In this document: positions 23,897-32,341 of the stretch, one piece after another
Numbering within the stretch: position 1 is the stretch's first letter
Layout: the number at the start of each line of letters is the position of its first letter
Source: Streptomyces sp. L-9-10
GTDB taxonomy: Bacteria > Actinomycetota > Actinomycetes > Streptomycetales > Streptomycetaceae
Direction of reading: 5' to 3'
DNA: 64,000 nt
Assembly (NCBI RefSeq): GCF_004151105.1
Contig: NZ_PHRF01000172.1
Location: forward strand, 124,001-188,000
The notes under the pieces: model-generated
Database searches by the model: none
Seen by the model: the letters and a program-made list of their open reading frames with translations, nothing else
Told to the model about the DNA's origin: nothing
Position numbers and translations under genes: made by a program

Positions 23897-26776
23897 TCAG
23901 TAGCTGGGGAGGCTGCGCGGGCCGAGGTCGTCGCGGGCGGGCGGCGGTGCGAGCCGGACGTTCGCGCCGAGGACGGTCAGTCCACGCGTGGCGACGACCA
24001 CGGGCTCCAGGGTGACGGAGACGATCTCGGGGTGGTCGTCGACCAGCCGGGAGACCCGCAGGAGCAGCTCCTCCAGCGCGGGGGTGTCGACCGGGGTGGA
24101 GCCGCGCCAGCCGAACAGGAGGGGCGCCGAGCGGATGGACCGGATCTGCTCGGCGACATCGCGGTCGGTGGCCGGTACGAGCCGGTGGGCGAGATCGCCG
24201 AGGAGTTCGGAGGGCGCGCCGGCGAGCCCGAAGGAGAGCACGGCTCCGGCGGCGGCGTCGATGGCGGCCCGTACGACGGTGTCCACGCCGCGCGGGGCCA
24301 TGGCCTGGACGACGGGCCGCAGCTCGGCGGGGCCGCCGAGGGATTCGGTCAGCTCGCGGTGGGCGAGGCGCAGTTGTGCCTCGTCGGCGAGGTCGAGCCG
24401 TACGCCTCCCAGGTCGGAGCGGTGGCGCAGATGGGGCGCGGTCGTCTTGAGCGCGACGGGGTAGCCGAGCCGGTTCGCCGCGGCCACGGCGTCGTCGGGA
24501 CCGGGCGCGGGGAGGGTGGGGCGTACGGGGATGCCGTACAGCCCGAGCAGTTCCCGGGTGTCGGCCGCGCCGAGCGGCACGCCGTGGGGGTCGGGCGCGT
24601 CTCCGAGCAGCCGGGCGATGAGCGCGGCGGCCGCGCTCTCGTCGATGGCGTCGTCGAGGTACTCGGGCACCTTGCCGGGCTCGGCGCTCTGCCGTCGCCA
24701 CTGCGCGTACCGGACGGCTTCGGCGAGCGCGCGGACGGCGCGTTCCGCGGCGGGGTAGGCGGGGATGCGGCCGGACGCGGCGGGGGCGGGGGCAGGCGGT
24801 TCAGCGGGGGCGGCGGCGTGCGCGGGCGGTGCGGCGGGGGCGGGCGGGGCACTGGCGGGGTGCGGAGGCGCGGACGGGGGCGCGGAGGCGGGGGCGGACT
24901 CGGCCGGGCCGCGCGCGCTGCGTTCCACCACCGCCAGCGCCTCCGCCAGGCCCTCGATCTCCACATGGACCACCGCGACCGGCTTCCCCGGGACGCTCGT
25001 CACGGTCTCGCGCAGCACGGTGCCCAGGGCGCCGCCGTCGGCGGGGTCCGTCGTACCGGTCTCCCCCACGTGCGGGATCGCGGTCACCACCACCGCGTCG
25101 ACGGCCGGGTCGGACAGGGCCAGGGTGAGGGCGGCGCGGAAGTCCTCCGGGGTCGCGGCGGTGGTGAGGTCGCGGGGTGGCGAGGGGCGCAGGCCCTCCG
25201 TCAGACAGGCGTCGTAGGTGAGCAGACCGAGGGATTCGGAGTTGCCGAGGATCGCCACGCGCGGGCCGGCCGGCAGGGGTTGGGAGGCGAGCAGGAGGCC
25301 GGCGTCGACCAGTTCGGTGACCGTGTCGACCCGGATCACCCCGGCCTGCCGCAGCAGCGCCGAGACCGTCGCGTCCGGGATACGGGTGACCGGGACCGCG
25401 TGGCCGGGCGGCGCGCTGCCGCTGTGCCGCGCCCCTTTGACGACCACGACCGGCTTCAGCGCCGCCGTACGGCGGGCGAGCCGGGTGAACTTGCGCGGAT
25501 TGCCGATCGATTCGAGGTAGAGGAGGGCGACATCGGTGTCCGGGTCCTCGTACCAGTACTGGAGGATGTCGTTGCCGGAGACGTCCGCGCGGTTGCCCGC
25601 GGAGATGAAGGACGACAGGCCCGCGCCGCGCCGGTAGAGCCCGGAGAGCAGGGCGATGCCGATGGCTCCCGACTGGGTGAACAGTCCGATACGGCCCCGG
25701 TCGGGCGGCTCGGGCGAGAGGGAGGCGTTCAGCCGGACCGCCTCGGCCGTGTTGATGATCCCGAACGCGTTGGGGCCGATGATGCGCATCCCGTACGAGC
25801 GGGCCTGCCGCACCAGTTCGCGCTGGCGTTCCAGGCCCTCGGGGCCGCTCTCCGCGTAACCGGCGGAGAGGACCACCAGGCCGCGGACGCCGTGCCGGCC
25901 GCAGTCCGCCACCGCTTCCGGCACCTGCCGCGCCGGTACGGCGAGGACCGCGAGGTCGACGGGGTCGCCGATCGCCGCGACGGACCGGAAGGCGGGGACG
26001 CCGTCGAGTGCGCGCAGGTCCCCGGCGAAGGCGTGGTTCACCGCGTACACGCGTCCGGTGAAGCCCGCTCCGAGCAGATTGCGCAGGACGGTGCGGCCGA
26101 CGCCGCCGGGCACGCGTCCCGTGCCGACGACGGCGACCGAGCCGGGCGTGAGCAGGCGCTGCACCGAGTGGGCCTCGGCGCGCTGTTCGCGGCCACGCTG
26201 CACGGCGAGGGATTCCGCGGTGGGTTCGAGGTCCAGGGTGAGACGTACGGAGCCGTCCTCGAAGCTGCGTTTCTGTGTGTAGCCGGCGTCCCGGAACACC
26301 TTGATCATCTTGTTGTTGGCGGGCAGGACCTCGGCGGCGAACCGCCGGATGCCCCGTTCGCGGGCGACCGCCGCGATGTGTTCCAGCAGGGCCGAGGCGA
26401 CGCCACGTCCCTGGTGCGCGTCCTGGACGAGGAAGGCGACCTCTGCCTCGTCGGCGGGCGCGGTCGCCGGAAGCCCCCGCTCGTCGATGCGGTCGTACCG
26501 TACGGTCGCGATGAACTCGCCCCCCACCGTGACGGCGAGGCCCACCCGGTCCACGTAGTCGTGGTGGGTGAAGCGGTGCACGTCCCGGTCGGAGAGGCGC
26601 GGGTAGGGGGCGAAGAACCGGTAGTACTTCGACTCGTCGGAGACCTGTTCGTAGAAGCTGACCAGCCGCTCCGCGTCGGCGGTGGTGATGGGCCTGATCC
26701 GCGCGGTGCCTCCGTCGCGCAGCACCACGTCCGCTTCCCAGTGATCCGGGTACGCATGGTCCGACGGCGTCTCCAT
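23897..26776 (-). CDS. Pat-type protein lysine acetyltransferase (GNAT + acyl-CoA-synthetase-like)
   Basis: This 959-residue fusion has an N-terminal GNAT domain (residues about 20-190, with the acetyl-CoA signature QDAHQGRGVASALL). A long ADP-forming acyl-CoA-synthetase-like region follows, including VAVVGTGRVPGGVGRT, the ligase domain QSGAIGIALLSG and an ATP-grasp C-terminal part (ALKTTAPHLRHRSDLGG). Streptomyces PatA, which acetylates and inactivates acetyl-CoA synthetase, has the same order with GNAT first, unlike the enterobacterial form. A proline/alanine-rich linker lies near residues 600-670. The ATG at 26776 is preferred to a TTG at 26782. It is divergent from ptsH. Confidence 0.9.
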   Translation of the reverse strand: METPSDHAYPDHWEADVVLRDGGTARIRPITTADAERLVSFYEQVSDESKYYRFFAPYPRLSDRDVHRFTHHDYVDRVGLAVTVGGEFIATVRYDRIDERGLPATAPADEAEVAFLVQDAHQGRGVASALLEHIAAVARERGIRRFAAEVLPANNKMIKVFRDAGYTQKRSFEDGSVRLTLDLEPTAESLAVQRGREQRAEAHSVQRLLTPGSVAVVGTGRVPGGVGRTVLRNLLGAGFTGRVYAVNHAFAGDLRALDGVPAFRSVAAIGDPVDLAVLAVPARQVPEAVADCGRHGVRGLVVLSAGYAESGPEGLERQRELVRQARSYGMRIIGPNAFGIINTAEAVRLNASLSPEPPDRGRIGLFTQSGAIGIALLSGLYRRGAGLSSFISAGNRADVSGNDILQYWYEDPDTDVALLYLESIGNPRKFTRLARRTAALKPVVVVKGARHSGSAPPGHAVPVTRIPDATVSALLRQAGVIRVDTVTELVDAGLLLASQPLPAGPRVAILGNSESLGLLTYDACLTEGLRPSPPRDLTTAATPEDFRAALTLALSDPAVDAVVVTAIPHVGETGTTDPADGGALGTVLRETVTSVPGKPVAVVHVEIEGLAEALAVVERSARGPAESAPASAPPSAPPHPASAPPAPAAPPAHAAAPAEPPAPAPAASGRIPAYPAAERAVRALAEAVRYAQWRRQSAEPGKVPEYLDDAIDESAAAALIARLLGDAPDPHGVPLGAADTRELLGLYGIPVRPTLPAPGPDDAVAAANRLGYPVALKTTAPHLRHRSDLGGVRLDLADEAQLRLAHRELTESLGGPAELRPVVQAMAPRGVDTVVRAAIDAAAGAVLSFGLAGAPSELLGDLAHRLVPATDRDVAEQIRSIRSAPLLFGWRGSTPVDTPALEELLLRVSRLVDDHPEIVSVTLEPVVVATRGLTVLGANVRLAPPPARDDLGPRSLPSY

Positions 26777-26901
26777 GGGCAAAGCCTACGGCGCGGGCGC
26801 CGACACGGCCCGGGGCCGTGGCACGGGACAGGTCCGGCGCCGGGGCCGGGGCCGGGGGTCCTTCCAGGGTCGGCACCGGAGCATTTCGTGGCACATGAGA
26901 C

Positions 26902-26917
26902 GCTGGTCTAGACATCG
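26902..26917. promoter_or_regulatory. DasR-responsive element (dre) upstream of ptsH
   Basis: The sequence GCTGGTCTAGACATCG contains the 9-base core TGGTCTAGA of the DasR consensus (ACTGGTCTAGACCACT) and matches it at 12 of 16 positions. DasR, a GntR-family N-acetylglucosamine-responsive regulator, is known to control ptsH in Streptomyces. The site lies 26 bp before the ptsH ATG, in the right place to repress. Confidence 0.85.
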
Positions 26918-26942
26918 TTTTTGAGACTTGAAGGGCAACACC

Positions 26943-27224
26943 ATGGCTGAGCGCCGCGTCAATGTCGGCTGGGCCGAGGGCCTGCACGCCCGTCCCGCCT
27001 CCATCTTCGTCCGCGCCGCCACGGCCGCCGGCGTCCCGGTGACGATCGCGAAGGCCGACGGCAACCCCGTCAACGCCGCGTCGATGCTCGCGGTGCTCGG
27101 TCTGGGCGCGCAGGGCGGCGAAGAGGTCGTGCTGGCTTCCGAGGCGGAGGGCGCGGACGCCGCGCTGGACCGGCTGGCGAAGCTGGTCGCCGAAGGGCTC
27201 GACGAGCTTCCCGAGACGGTCTGA
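26943..27224 (+). CDS. ptsH: PTS phosphocarrier protein HPr
   Basis: HPr carries phosphate from EI to the sugar-specific EIIA proteins of the phosphotransferase system. The 93-residue product has the active-site motif GLHARPAS with the phospho-acceptor His15. A regulatory-serine region (NAASMLAVLGLGAQGGEEV) contains Ser47, equivalent to Ser46. The ATG at 26943 has AAGGGC at standard spacing. The DasR site upstream links its expression to GlcNAc. A strong hairpin follows, so it is transcribed alone. Confidence 0.97.
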   Translation: MAERRVNVGWAEGLHARPASIFVRAATAAGVPVTIAKADGNPVNAASMLAVLGLGAQGGEEVVLASEAEGADAALDRLAKLVAEGLDELPETV

Positions 27225-27238
27225 GCGTATTTCCGCGA

Positions 27239-27279
27239 CGGAGCCGGGGTCCACTTGAATTCAGTGGACCCCGGCTCCG
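27239..27279 (+). terminator. Terminator after ptsH
   Basis: A perfect 17-bp stem pairs 27239-27255 with 27263-27279 around the loop TGAATTC, and a T-run (GTTTTCC) follows on the plus strand. It lies 14 bp past the ptsH stop. Confidence 0.95.
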
Positions 27280-27343
27280 TTTTCCGTGCGGGCAGCAAAA
27301 AGGACACCCGGGCTATTTCTCTTCTTTGTATACGGCGCGATTG

Positions 27344-28033
27344 TTAATTGCGGACGCTCGCGATGTTTACGGCGTGTTGCGAAACCCTCACCTTTTCCCG
27401 GCCGCGTTCCGGTCTCTTCAGCCGGTGCACCGCCGCCGTACGCTCCGCGTGCAGCGCCGTCAGCGTCCGCGCCCGTTCCGCGTCGCCGCGCGCCACGGCG
27501 TCCACGATCGCGCCGTGCTCCGCCCAGGACTCCACGGGGCTGGCGGGCTGGTCGACCACGTACATCCAGGCGATCTTGTGCCGGAGCTGGGTGAGCGGGG
27601 CGGTGAGCGCCGGGCTTCCCGACGCCTGCGTGAGCGTCTCGTGGAACCAGGCGCCGAGTGAGCGCAGATCCTCGCCCTGACCTCTGCGGGCCCGCTCCTG
27701 CCCCAGTCTGACCAGGCCGCGCAGGACCTTGAGATGGGCTTCCGTACGGCGCTGGGCGGCGCGCGCGGCGCCCAGCGGCTCCAGCAGCAGCCGCACGTCG
27801 AGCAGGTCCGCCGCCTCCTGCTCCGTTGGTTCGGCCACACAGGCGCCGACATGGCGGCGGGTGGTCACGAAGCCCTCCGACTCCAGCGTGCGCAGGGCCT
27901 CGCGCACCGGGACGCGGGAGACGCCGTAGCGCCGTGCCAGCTGCTCCTCCGTGAGCCGACTACCACGTTCGAATACGCCGGAGATGATGTCGTCGCGAAT
28001 AGCCGTGCATACCGAGTGCGCGGGAATGCGCAT
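27344..28033 (-). CDS. GntR-family transcriptional regulator (FCD type)
   Basis: This 229-residue regulator has an N-terminal GntR winged helix (EEQLARRYGVSRVPVREALRTLESEGFV, about residues 27-54). The FCD-type C-terminal ligand domain includes DLLDVRLLLEPLGAARAAQRR and WFHETLTQASGSPALTAPL. Effector and targets are unknown. The adjacent genes (ptsH and the M23 endopeptidase) give no firm clue. ATG at 28033 gives MRIPAHSVCTAI; the upstream 190 bp would hold its promoter. Confidence 0.88.
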   Translation of the reverse strand: MRIPAHSVCTAIRDDIISGVFERGSRLTEEQLARRYGVSRVPVREALRTLESEGFVTTRRHVGACVAEPTEQEAADLLDVRLLLEPLGAARAAQRRTEAHLKVLRGLVRLGQERARRGQGEDLRSLGAWFHETLTQASGSPALTAPLTQLRHKIAWMYVVDQPASPVESWAEHGAIVDAVARGDAERARTLTALHAERTAAVHRLKRPERGREKVRVSQHAVNIASVRN

Positions 28034-28182
28034 GTCCGAACCTCCGCCTTAATCCGCGCGAAACGCTGCCGATCGACGCCTGTTCCGTGACTCTATTGCA
28101 ATCATCGCGAATTTCCGATGGGTGCCCGGAATCCATGGATATCTTTTGGCCAGCGGACCGTGGCGGGCGCGGGAGGCGACGC

Positions 28183-28213
28183 CGAAGGCCCCGGCGCAGC
28201 GCCGGGGCCTTCG
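28183..28213 (-). terminator. Terminator after the M23 endopeptidase gene
   Basis: A perfect 14-bp stem (28183-28196 with 28200-28213) closes a 3-nt loop, 14 bp past the stop at 28227 on the minus strand. Confidence 0.85.
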
Positions 28214-28226
28214 GGGGGCGGATCGG

Positions 28227-29003
28227 TCAGACGTTCACGCCGTGCGCGCGCAGGTACGCGACGGGGTCGATGTCCGAGCCGTAGTCGGGGCCCGTCCTGG
28301 CCTCGAAGTGGAGGTGCGGCCCGGTGACGTTGCCGGTCGCGCCCGAGACGCCGATCGGCTGCCCCGGGGTGACGCTCTGGCCGACGGCGACACCGATCGA
28401 GGAGAGATGGCCGTACTGGGTGTACGTGCCGTCGCTCATCCGCAGCACGATGTTGTTGCCGTACGAGCCGCCCCAGCCCGCCTCGACCACGGTGCCCGCT
28501 CCCACGGCCACGACGGAGGTGCCGGAGGCGGCGCGGAAGTCGACGCCCGAGTGGCTGCCGGAGGACCAGAGCGAGCCGCCCGCCCGGTACCCGGTGGTGA
28601 TGTACGAGCCGGCGATGGGGAGCTGGAAGGCGTTGAGGCGCTCGCGCTCGGCGGCCCGCGCCGCGCGCTCCTTCTCCGCGCGGAGCTCCTGGGCGCGGGC
28701 CTCCGCCTTGCGCGCGGCCTCCGCCTTCGCCGCGGCCTTGGCCCTGACCTCGGCGGCGGCCCGGCGCTGCGCGTCGGCCTGGGCGTCGATGGTGCCGGCG
28801 AGGGAGTCGTTGATGACCAGGGCCTGGGTCAGACCGGTCGGCCGGGCGGCGGCCACGCCGGTGTCGGCGGCGAGCGCCGGGGATGTGGCGAGGGTGCTGA
28901 TGACGCCGGTGGCGGCGAGGGTCGCGGCACCCGCGACGCTCGCGCTCCTGCGGCTCATACGGCTGCGGGCACGATGCTTCCCGGTGGCACGGGTGAACGC
29001 CAT
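28227..29003 (-). CDS. Secreted M23 peptidoglycan endopeptidase
   Basis: This 258-residue enzyme has a basic N-terminal signal-like segment (RMSRRSASVAGAATLAATGVI, cleavage around ALAAD). An alanine-rich coiled coil (RAKAAAKAEAARKAEARAQE) follows. The lysostaphin-type domain carries the zinc motif HSGVDF and catalytic HLHFE. It should cut peptide bridges of the cell wall. Expression is probably controlled by the cyclic-di-AMP riboswitch in its leader, as known for several streptomycete wall hydrolases. The ATG at 29003 gives MAFTRATGKHRARSR. Confidence 0.93.
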   Translation of the reverse strand: MAFTRATGKHRARSRMSRRSASVAGAATLAATGVISTLATSPALAADTGVAAARPTGLTQALVINDSLAGTIDAQADAQRRAAAEVRAKAAAKAEAARKAEARAQELRAEKERAARAAERERLNAFQLPIAGSYITTGYRAGGSLWSSGSHSGVDFRAASGTSVVAVGAGTVVEAGWGGSYGNNIVLRMSDGTYTQYGHLSSIGVAVGQSVTPGQPIGVSGATGNVTGPHLHFEARTGPDYGSDIDPVAYLRAHGVNV

Positions 29004-29030
29004 GGGGTGGCTGGTCCTTTCCTTCCTTCT

Positions 29031-29180
29031 CGCCTACCGGGTTAGCTGACGGGTTCGGAGCAGGAAGGTCTCCTACGGGCGCCCTGCCGCACAGAGCGGC
29101 GGCGACACCCGATTCACCCCAGGGACTTCATGGGTCCCCGGCTCCCCAGGCTCGCGCCCGACGGGGACTCGGCGATGGCT
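29031..29180 (-). promoter_or_regulatory. Cyclic-di-AMP riboswitch (ydaO/yuaA class)
   Basis: Read on the minus strand, the leader of the M23 gene contains the class-specific blocks in order: GGGGAGCCGGGGACC, TGGGGTGAATCGG, a GCGGC-type hairpin, CTGCTCCGAACCCG and CAGCTAACCCGGTAGGCG, ending about 28 bp before the start codon. These are the conserved P1 and junction elements of the ydaO class. In streptomycetes such riboswitches sit before wall-hydrolase genes and shut them off when c-di-AMP binds. Boundaries are approximate. Confidence 0.9.
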
Positions 29181-29324
29181 GTCCGGTGCCGCGGACGCGG
29201 CGCAACTGGCGAACAGCCGGACCGACGTTAAGCGGGTGGTCTTTCAATCACCAAACAGACAGGCCCCTTTGTAGCGCACACCACAGGGCAGAAGCCACTC
29301 TCCCCCATAAAGAGGGACATAAAG

Positions 29325-29357
29325 GGAAACCCCGGCGGCCGAAGCCACCGGGGTTCC
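29325..29357 (-). terminator. Hairpin downstream of the M16 operon
   Basis: An imperfect stem with the core ACCCCGG pairing with CCGGGGT and a GAA-containing loop lies 15 bp past the stop at 29372 on the minus strand. It should end the M16 protease transcript before the divergent riboswitch leader. Confidence 0.75.
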
Positions 29358-29371
29358 ATGAAGAGGCCTGA

Positions 29372-30775
29372 TCAGCCCGTGACGACCGTCACTTCGCCGA
29401 TCCCGAGAGCCGTGACCGGCTCCTTGATCTGCGCGGCGTCACCGACGAGCACGGTGACGAGCCGGTCCACCGGGAAGGCGTTGACGGCCGCGGCCGTCGC
29501 CTCGACGGTGCCGGTCTCGGCCAGCCGCGCGTACAGCTGTGCCTGGAAGTCGTCCGGCAGGAACTGCTCGACCTGGTCGGCCAGCGTGCTCGCGACGGAG
29601 GCCGCCGTCTCGTACTTCAGCGGGGCCACCCCCACCAGGTTCTGGACGGCCACATCACGCTCGGCGTCGGTCAGCCCCTCGGCCGCGAGGGTGCGCAGCA
29701 CCTTCCAGAGGTCGTCCAGCGCCGGGCCGGTGGACGCGGTGTCCACGGAGCCGCTGATGGCGAGCATCGCCGCGCCGGTCGCACCGCCCGGCGCGTCGGG
29801 CGCCGAGGAGCGCAGCACCTGGCCGAAGGCGCGTACACCGTAGGTGTAGCCCTTCTCCTCGCGCAGCACCCGGTCGAGCCGGGAGGTGAGCGTGCCGCCC
29901 AGGCAGTACGTGCCGAGGACCTGTGCGGGCCAGACCCGGTCGTGCCGGTCGGCGCCGATACGGCCGATCAGCAGCTGGGTCTGGACGGCGCCGGGCCGGT
30001 CCACGATCACCACGCGGCCCGTGTCGTCGGCGGTCACGGGCGGTACGGGACGGGGAGCGACGGTGTCGCCGGTCCAGGTGCCGAGAGTGTCGGCGAGGAT
30101 CTTGTCGAGATCGACGCCGGTGAGATCACCGACGATCACGGCGGTGGCGGTGGCGGGGCGTACATGCGCCTCGTAGAAGGCGCGCACGCCCGCGGCGTCG
30201 ATGCGCTCCACCGTCTCCTCGGTGCCCTGGCGCGGCCGTGACATGCGCGAGGAGGCCGGGAACAGCTCCTTGGAGAGCTGCTTCGCGGCGCGGCGGCCCG
30301 GGTTGGCGGTCTCGTGCGGGATCTCGTCGAGACGGTTGCGTACGAGCCGCTCGACCTCGCTGTCCGCGAAGGCGGGGGCCCGCAGCGCCTCGGCGAGCAG
30401 GCCGAGCGCCTTGGGCAGCCGGGAGACGGGGACCTCCAGGGAGATCCGGACGCCCGGGTGGTCGGCGTGCGCGTCGAGCGTGGCGCCGCAGCGCTCCAGC
30501 TCGGCGGCGAACTCCTCGGCGCTGTGCTTGTCGGTGCCCTCGGAGAAGGCCCGCGCCATGATGGTCGCGATGCCGTCGAGCCCCTCGGGCTCGGCGTCCA
30601 GCGGGGCATCGAGATTGATCTCGACCGCCACCACCTGCTGCCCGGGACGGTCGCAGCGCAGCACCGTCAGGCCGTTGTCGAGAGCGCCGCGCCCGGGGGC
30701 GGGGAAGGCCCAGGGCCTGGCCTCGCCGGCTGTCGGGCGCGGGTGGAAGTCCATGGTCACGGCAGCGTCGGTCAC
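29372..30775 (-). CDS. M16 peptidase family protein, non-catalytic partner
   Basis: This 467-residue M16 (pitrilysin/insulinase) family member has the two-domain fold. The HxxEH metal motif is absent from the expected N-terminal position (IATIMARAFSEGTDKHSAEEF replaces it), so it is probably the structural half of a heterodimer with its upstream neighbour. The C-terminal half has the substrate-clamp region with YCLGGTLTSRLDRVLREEKGYTYGV. The GTG start at 30775 overlaps the stop of the upstream M16 gene as GTGA. A terminator follows. Confidence 0.9.
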   Translation of the reverse strand: MTDAAVTMDFHPRPTAGEARPWAFPAPGRGALDNGLTVLRCDRPGQQVVAVEINLDAPLDAEPEGLDGIATIMARAFSEGTDKHSAEEFAAELERCGATLDAHADHPGVRISLEVPVSRLPKALGLLAEALRAPAFADSEVERLVRNRLDEIPHETANPGRRAAKQLSKELFPASSRMSRPRQGTEETVERIDAAGVRAFYEAHVRPATATAVIVGDLTGVDLDKILADTLGTWTGDTVAPRPVPPVTADDTGRVVIVDRPGAVQTQLLIGRIGADRHDRVWPAQVLGTYCLGGTLTSRLDRVLREEKGYTYGVRAFGQVLRSSAPDAPGGATGAAMLAISGSVDTASTGPALDDLWKVLRTLAAEGLTDAERDVAVQNLVGVAPLKYETAASVASTLADQVEQFLPDDFQAQLYARLAETGTVEATAAAVNAFPVDRLVTVLVGDAAQIKEPVTALGIGEVTVVTG

Positions 30776-32139
30776 TGGTCCGCCCCCTCGTGCTCGTCGG
30801 TCTCGTCTTCATCGGCGGAGGCGTCGTCGCCGTCGGCGGTGACCGGTTCGTAGACCAGCACCGCGCGGTTGTCGGGGCGCAGCCGCGCCGCGGCGACGGT
30901 CCGTACCTCTTCCGCGGTGACGTCCAGTACGCGGGTCACGGCGGTCAGCGCCAGCTGCGGGTCGCCGAAGAGGACGGCGTACCTGCACAGTTCGTCGGCG
31001 CGGCCGGCGACCGTACCGAGCCGGTCCAGCCACTCGCGCTCCAGCTGGGCCTGGGCCCGCTCCATCTCCTCGGCGGTGGGGCCCTCCGCGGCGAAGCGTG
31101 CCAGCTCCTCGTCGACCGCGGCCTCGATCTCCGGAACCTCGACACCGCCGGACGTCTTCACGTCCAGCCAGCCGAGGGAGGGCGCGCCCGCCAGGCGCAG
31201 CAGCCCGAAGCCCGCGGCGACCGCGGTCCGGTCGCGGCGCACCAGCCGGTTGTGGAGCCGGGAGGACTCGCCGCCGCCGAGGACGGTCAGCGCCAGGTCC
31301 GCGGCGTCGCACTCACGGGTGCCGTCGTGCGGCAGCCGGTAGGCGGCCATCAGGGCGCGCGCCGGGACCTCCTCGTGGATCTCCTCGCGCAGCTGTTCGC
31401 CGATGGTCTCGGGGAGCGAGCCGTCGCGCGGCGGCTGCTTGCCGTCGTGGGAGGGGATCGAGCCGAAGTACTTCTCGATCCAGCCGAGCGTCTGCTCGGG
31501 GTCGATGTCGCCGACGACCGAGAGCACCGCGTTGTTCGGCGCGTAGTTCGTACGGAAGAACGCGCGGGCGTCCTCCAGGGTCGCCGCGTCCAGGTCGGCC
31601 ATCGACCCGATCGGGGTGTGGTGGTACGGATGGCCCTCGGGGTACGCGAGCGCGGTCAGCCGCTCGAAGGCCGTACCGTAGGGCACGTTGTCGTACCGCT
31701 GGCGGCGCTCGTTCTTGACGACGTCCCGCTGGTTCTCCATGGACTCGTCGTCGAGCGCGGCGAGCAGCGAGCCCATCCGGTCGGCTTCCAGCCAGAGCGC
31801 CAGCTCCAGCTGGTGGGTGGGCATTGTCTCGAAATAGTTGGTGCGCTCGAAGCTGGTGGTGCCGTTCAGGGAGCCGCCGGCCCCCTGCACCAGCTCGAAG
31901 TGGCCGTTCCCCTTCACCTGTGCCGAGCCCTGGAACATCAGGTGCTCGAAGAGGTGGGCGAGTCCCGTACGGCCCTTGACCTCGTGCCGTGAGCCGACGT
32001 CGTACCAGAGGCACACCGCGGCGACCGGGGTCAGGTGGTCCTCGGAGAGCACCACGCGCAGGCCGTTGGCCAGGCGGTGCTCGGTCGCTGTCAGGCCGCC
32101 GGAACCGGCCTGCGCTGTGGCCGTGTGACCCATGGGCAT
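30772..32139 (-). CDS. M16 zinc metalloprotease (catalytic subunit)
   Basis: This 455-residue pitrilysin-type protease has the inverted zinc motif HLFEH (in RTGLAHLFEHLMFQG). The distal zinc glutamate lies in ENQRDVVKNERRQR, about 77 residues later, as in active members. It probably cuts short peptides. The ATG at 32139 (MPMGHTATAQ) has AAGGGA upstream at good spacing, better than the ATG at 32133. It forms a catalytic/non-catalytic pair with the gene at 29372, like mitochondrial processing peptidase subunits. It is divergent from parC. Confidence 0.93.
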   Translation of the reverse strand: MPMGHTATAQAGSGGLTATEHRLANGLRVVLSEDHLTPVAAVCLWYDVGSRHEVKGRTGLAHLFEHLMFQGSAQVKGNGHFELVQGAGGSLNGTTSFERTNYFETMPTHQLELALWLEADRMGSLLAALDDESMENQRDVVKNERRQRYDNVPYGTAFERLTALAYPEGHPYHHTPIGSMADLDAATLEDARAFFRTNYAPNNAVLSVVGDIDPEQTLGWIEKYFGSIPSHDGKQPPRDGSLPETIGEQLREEIHEEVPARALMAAYRLPHDGTRECDAADLALTVLGGGESSRLHNRLVRRDRTAVAAGFGLLRLAGAPSLGWLDVKTSGGVEVPEIEAAVDEELARFAAEGPTAEEMERAQAQLEREWLDRLGTVAGRADELCRYAVLFGDPQLALTAVTRVLDVTAEEVRTVAAARLRPDNRAVLVYEPVTADGDDASADEDETDEHEGADQ

Positions 32140-32341
32140 GTACGTCCCTTCGATCGCGATATGGAGAAGTCCTGCCACTGTATGCAAGCGTGCTCGCACC
32201 TGGCGAAGTTCCCGGTGCCGCACACCCCCGGCGCGTGCTCAACGACGGGTCGAGGTCGGAGTTGTCAGTGGCGCGGTCCACAATGGTCCGCATCAGTCAG
32301 AGAAGTTGCCGTTCAGAACCTGTGAAGGAGCCGCAGCCGCG

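Noticed and set aside
23762..26911. Plus-strand open frame of 1049 codons
   Set aside because: It is antisense to the Pat acetyltransferase gene and has Gly/Arg-rich, domain-less content typical of GC-rich shadow frames; the minus-strand gene has clear motifs.
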